Source: Bacteroidales bacterium
GTDB lineage: Bacteria > Bacteroidota > Bacteroidia > Bacteroidales > ML635J-15
Assembly (NCBI GenBank): GCA_028697515.1
Contig: JAQVEY010000077.1
Location: 1 to 8,621 of the forward strand
DNA: 8,621 nucleotides
Direction: 5' to 3'
The position numbers and the translations under genes are program-made. A model generated the notes under the pieces. That model saw only the letters and a list, made by a program, of their open reading frames with translations, did not search any database and was not told the origin of the DNA. Below, piece after piece: positions 7,435 to 8,621 of the stretch; position 1 is the stretch's first letter, and the number at the start of each line of letters is the position of its first letter.

Positions 7435-8565
7435 ATGAAAAATTTATATTTGATTTCAACGATACTCATAGCTTTTTTAGCAGGAATATTTTCGACAGAC
7501 CTACAGGCGGGAAATGAGCAACGTGTTGGTTCAAACGGGGCATCTGAATTGCAGATAAATCCATGGGCTCGTAGCACAGGATGGGGAGATGCTAACGTAT
7601 CATGTGTAGTAGGTGTGGAAGCTATGTATCAGAATATAGCCGGTATGGCGATGACTCCTAAATCTGAATTTATGTTTACAAATTCTCAATGGTTAGGTGG
7701 TTCTGGCATAGTTATTAACAGTGGTGGATTTGCTACTAAAGTTGGTGAGACAGGAGTTCTTGGAGTAAGTGTAATGAATATTAATTTCGGAGAAATTGAT
7801 ATTACCACAGATGCTTTGCCCGAAGGTGGTATAGGAACGTTTAAACCATCATACTCGATTATTGGTCTTGGTTATGCTCGTGAGTTTTCAAACAGTATTT
7901 TTGGTGGTATTTCTGTAAAAATGCTCAATGAAAACATATTTAATGCAAAAACATCGGGTTTTGCAATAGATGCAGGTATTCAATATGTTACTGGTGTTGG
8001 AAAAGATAAAGCAGGGAACCGAAATAGGGATAATTTGAGATTTGGTATTACAATGAAAAACGTAGGTTCAACAATGAAATATACTGGTGATGGCTTGTCC
8101 TTTGTGGGCTTTTCAAGTAATGGAACCAGCATGACTATTGAGCATAGAGGTCAGGAATTTGAAATGCCGTCATTAATAAAAATTGGGTTTTCCTACGCTT
8201 TCAAACTTGCACCTAAAGTTGACGCAGTTTCAGAAACTGTTACATCTGATCATAATTTGATTATAGCCGCTAACTTTACTGCTAACTCATTTACCAAAGA
8301 CCAAATACATTTTGGTATGGAGTATGGTTTTAAAGAAATATTCTTTTTAAGAGGAGGTTATATTTATGAAAAGGACATTATTGGCAAAAATGTTGATGCA
8401 CGTTCGACAGCTTTTACTGGACCAGCTGCAGGTATGAGTTTGCAAGTTCCGGTAAATAAAGAAAATAAATCCATTATGGCAATAGATTATTCATATAGAT
8501 TTACTAATCCTTTCAGAGGAGTTCATACTTTTGGTGTTAGAATAACTTTAGGAGACAAATCTTAG
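7435..8565 (+). CDS. PorV/PorQ-family outer-membrane protein
   Basis: A 376-residue outer-membrane barrel protein of the PorV/PorQ family. In the T9SS, PorV carries folded substrates by their C-terminal domains from the SprA translocon to the attachment complex, and PorQ belongs to that complex. Residues 1-25 are a signal peptide (MKNLYLIS, hydrophobic core, likely cut after LQA). The family's N-terminal signature follows at about 42-72: NPWARSTGWGDANVS and then YQNIAGMA, matching the usual pattern of Ala-Arg, Gly-x-Gly-x-Ala and Tyr-x-Asn-x-Ala-Gly. Alternating barrel strands follow, with GFAIDAGIQY (175-184) and NLRFGITMKNVG (200-211) as further family-like segments; a polar loop KDKAGNRNRD lies between them. 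The last strand is HTFGVRITLG, leaving DKS at the end. The only cysteine is Cys57. Length is normal for the family. Sequence alone does not separate the true PorV of the core machine from a paralogue; its place beside one candidate substrate, away from any core T9SS gene in view, favours a paralogue serving that partner. Confidence 0.87.
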   Translation: MKNLYLISTILIAFLAGIFSTDLQAGNEQRVGSNGASELQINPWARSTGWGDANVSCVVGVEAMYQNIAGMAMTPKSEFMFTNSQWLGGSGIVINSGGFATKVGETGVLGVSVMNINFGEIDITTDALPEGGIGTFKPSYSIIGLGYAREFSNSIFGGISVKMLNENIFNAKTSGFAIDAGIQYVTGVGKDKAGNRNRDNLRFGITMKNVGSTMKYTGDGLSFVGFSSNGTSMTIEHRGQEFEMPSLIKIGFSYAFKLAPKVDAVSETVTSDHNLIIAANFTANSFTKDQIHFGMEYGFKEIFFLRGGYIYEKDIIGKNVDARSTAFTGPAAGMSLQVPVNKENKSIMAIDYSYRFTNPFRGVHTFGVRITLGDKS

Positions 8566-8605
8566 AATATAACTTAAGACTAAGAAAATATTTTAATAAA
8601 AAGAA

Positions 8606-8621
8606 AGCCTAATTTTAGGCT
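8606..8621 (+). terminator. Probable factor-independent terminator hairpin, cut by the window end
   Basis: AGCCTA and TAGGCT form a 6-bp stem (inner pair A-T) around a 4-nt ATTT loop, 40 nt after the PorV-like stop codon. The upstream side is A-rich (AATAAAAAGAAA). The T-tract that would confirm a terminator would start just past base 8621 and cannot be seen. An A-rich left flank would also allow it to act in both directions. Its position supports the end of a three-gene (or longer) operon. Confidence 0.6.

Noticed and set aside
8560..8585. Inverted repeat TCTTAG/CTAAGA overlapping the PorV-like stop codon
   Set aside because: The 6-bp stem has only two G-C pairs and a 14-nt loop, with no T-tract after it; the hairpin at 8606-8621 is a better terminator candidate.

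Overview
The window is AT-rich, densely coding and entirely plus-strand in its real genes. It most likely comes from a member of the Bacteroidota. Three things suggest this: a large outer-membrane TonB-dependent receptor of the Oar-like type common in that phylum, a very large secreted protein ending in a FlgD-like / type IX secretion (T9SS)-like C-terminal domain, and a PorV/PorQ-family outer-membrane barrel protein. The two visible start codons have no Shine-Dalgarno sequence and sit in A/T-only-like leaders, which is also usual for the phylum. Genus or species cannot be told from the sequence.

Layout: (1) nt 2-3262 is the 3' part of a TonB-dependent receptor gene. The frame is open through the left edge, so the signal peptide, any carboxypeptidase-regulatory-like domain and the TonB box lie outside. 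(2) After a 29-nt gap, nt 3292-7407 encodes a 1371-residue exported, cysteine-rich protein with an N-terminal signal peptide, several conserved-looking modules of unknown function and a C-terminal FlgD-like/T9SS-like sorting domain with an unusual extra tail. (3) After a 27-nt gap, nt 7435-8565 encodes a 376-residue PorV/PorQ-like outer-membrane protein. (4) A hairpin at the right edge (8606-8621) looks like the start of a factor-independent terminator whose T-tract would lie just beyond the window. There is no non-coding stretch longer than about 60 nt, and I see no RNA genes, mobile elements or CRISPR arrays.

The spacing, common strand and terminal hairpin point to one operon. The gene set suggests a self-contained cell-envelope module: an outer-membrane receptor, a giant surface or secreted protein, and a PorV-like barrel that could act as its dedicated shuttle or attachment partner. 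PorV is the known carrier of C-terminal-domain substrates in the T9SS, so linkage of a PorV paralogue to one candidate substrate and one receptor is the most interesting feature here. The functional connection is an inference from gene order and domain identity; no substrate or ligand can be read from the sequence.
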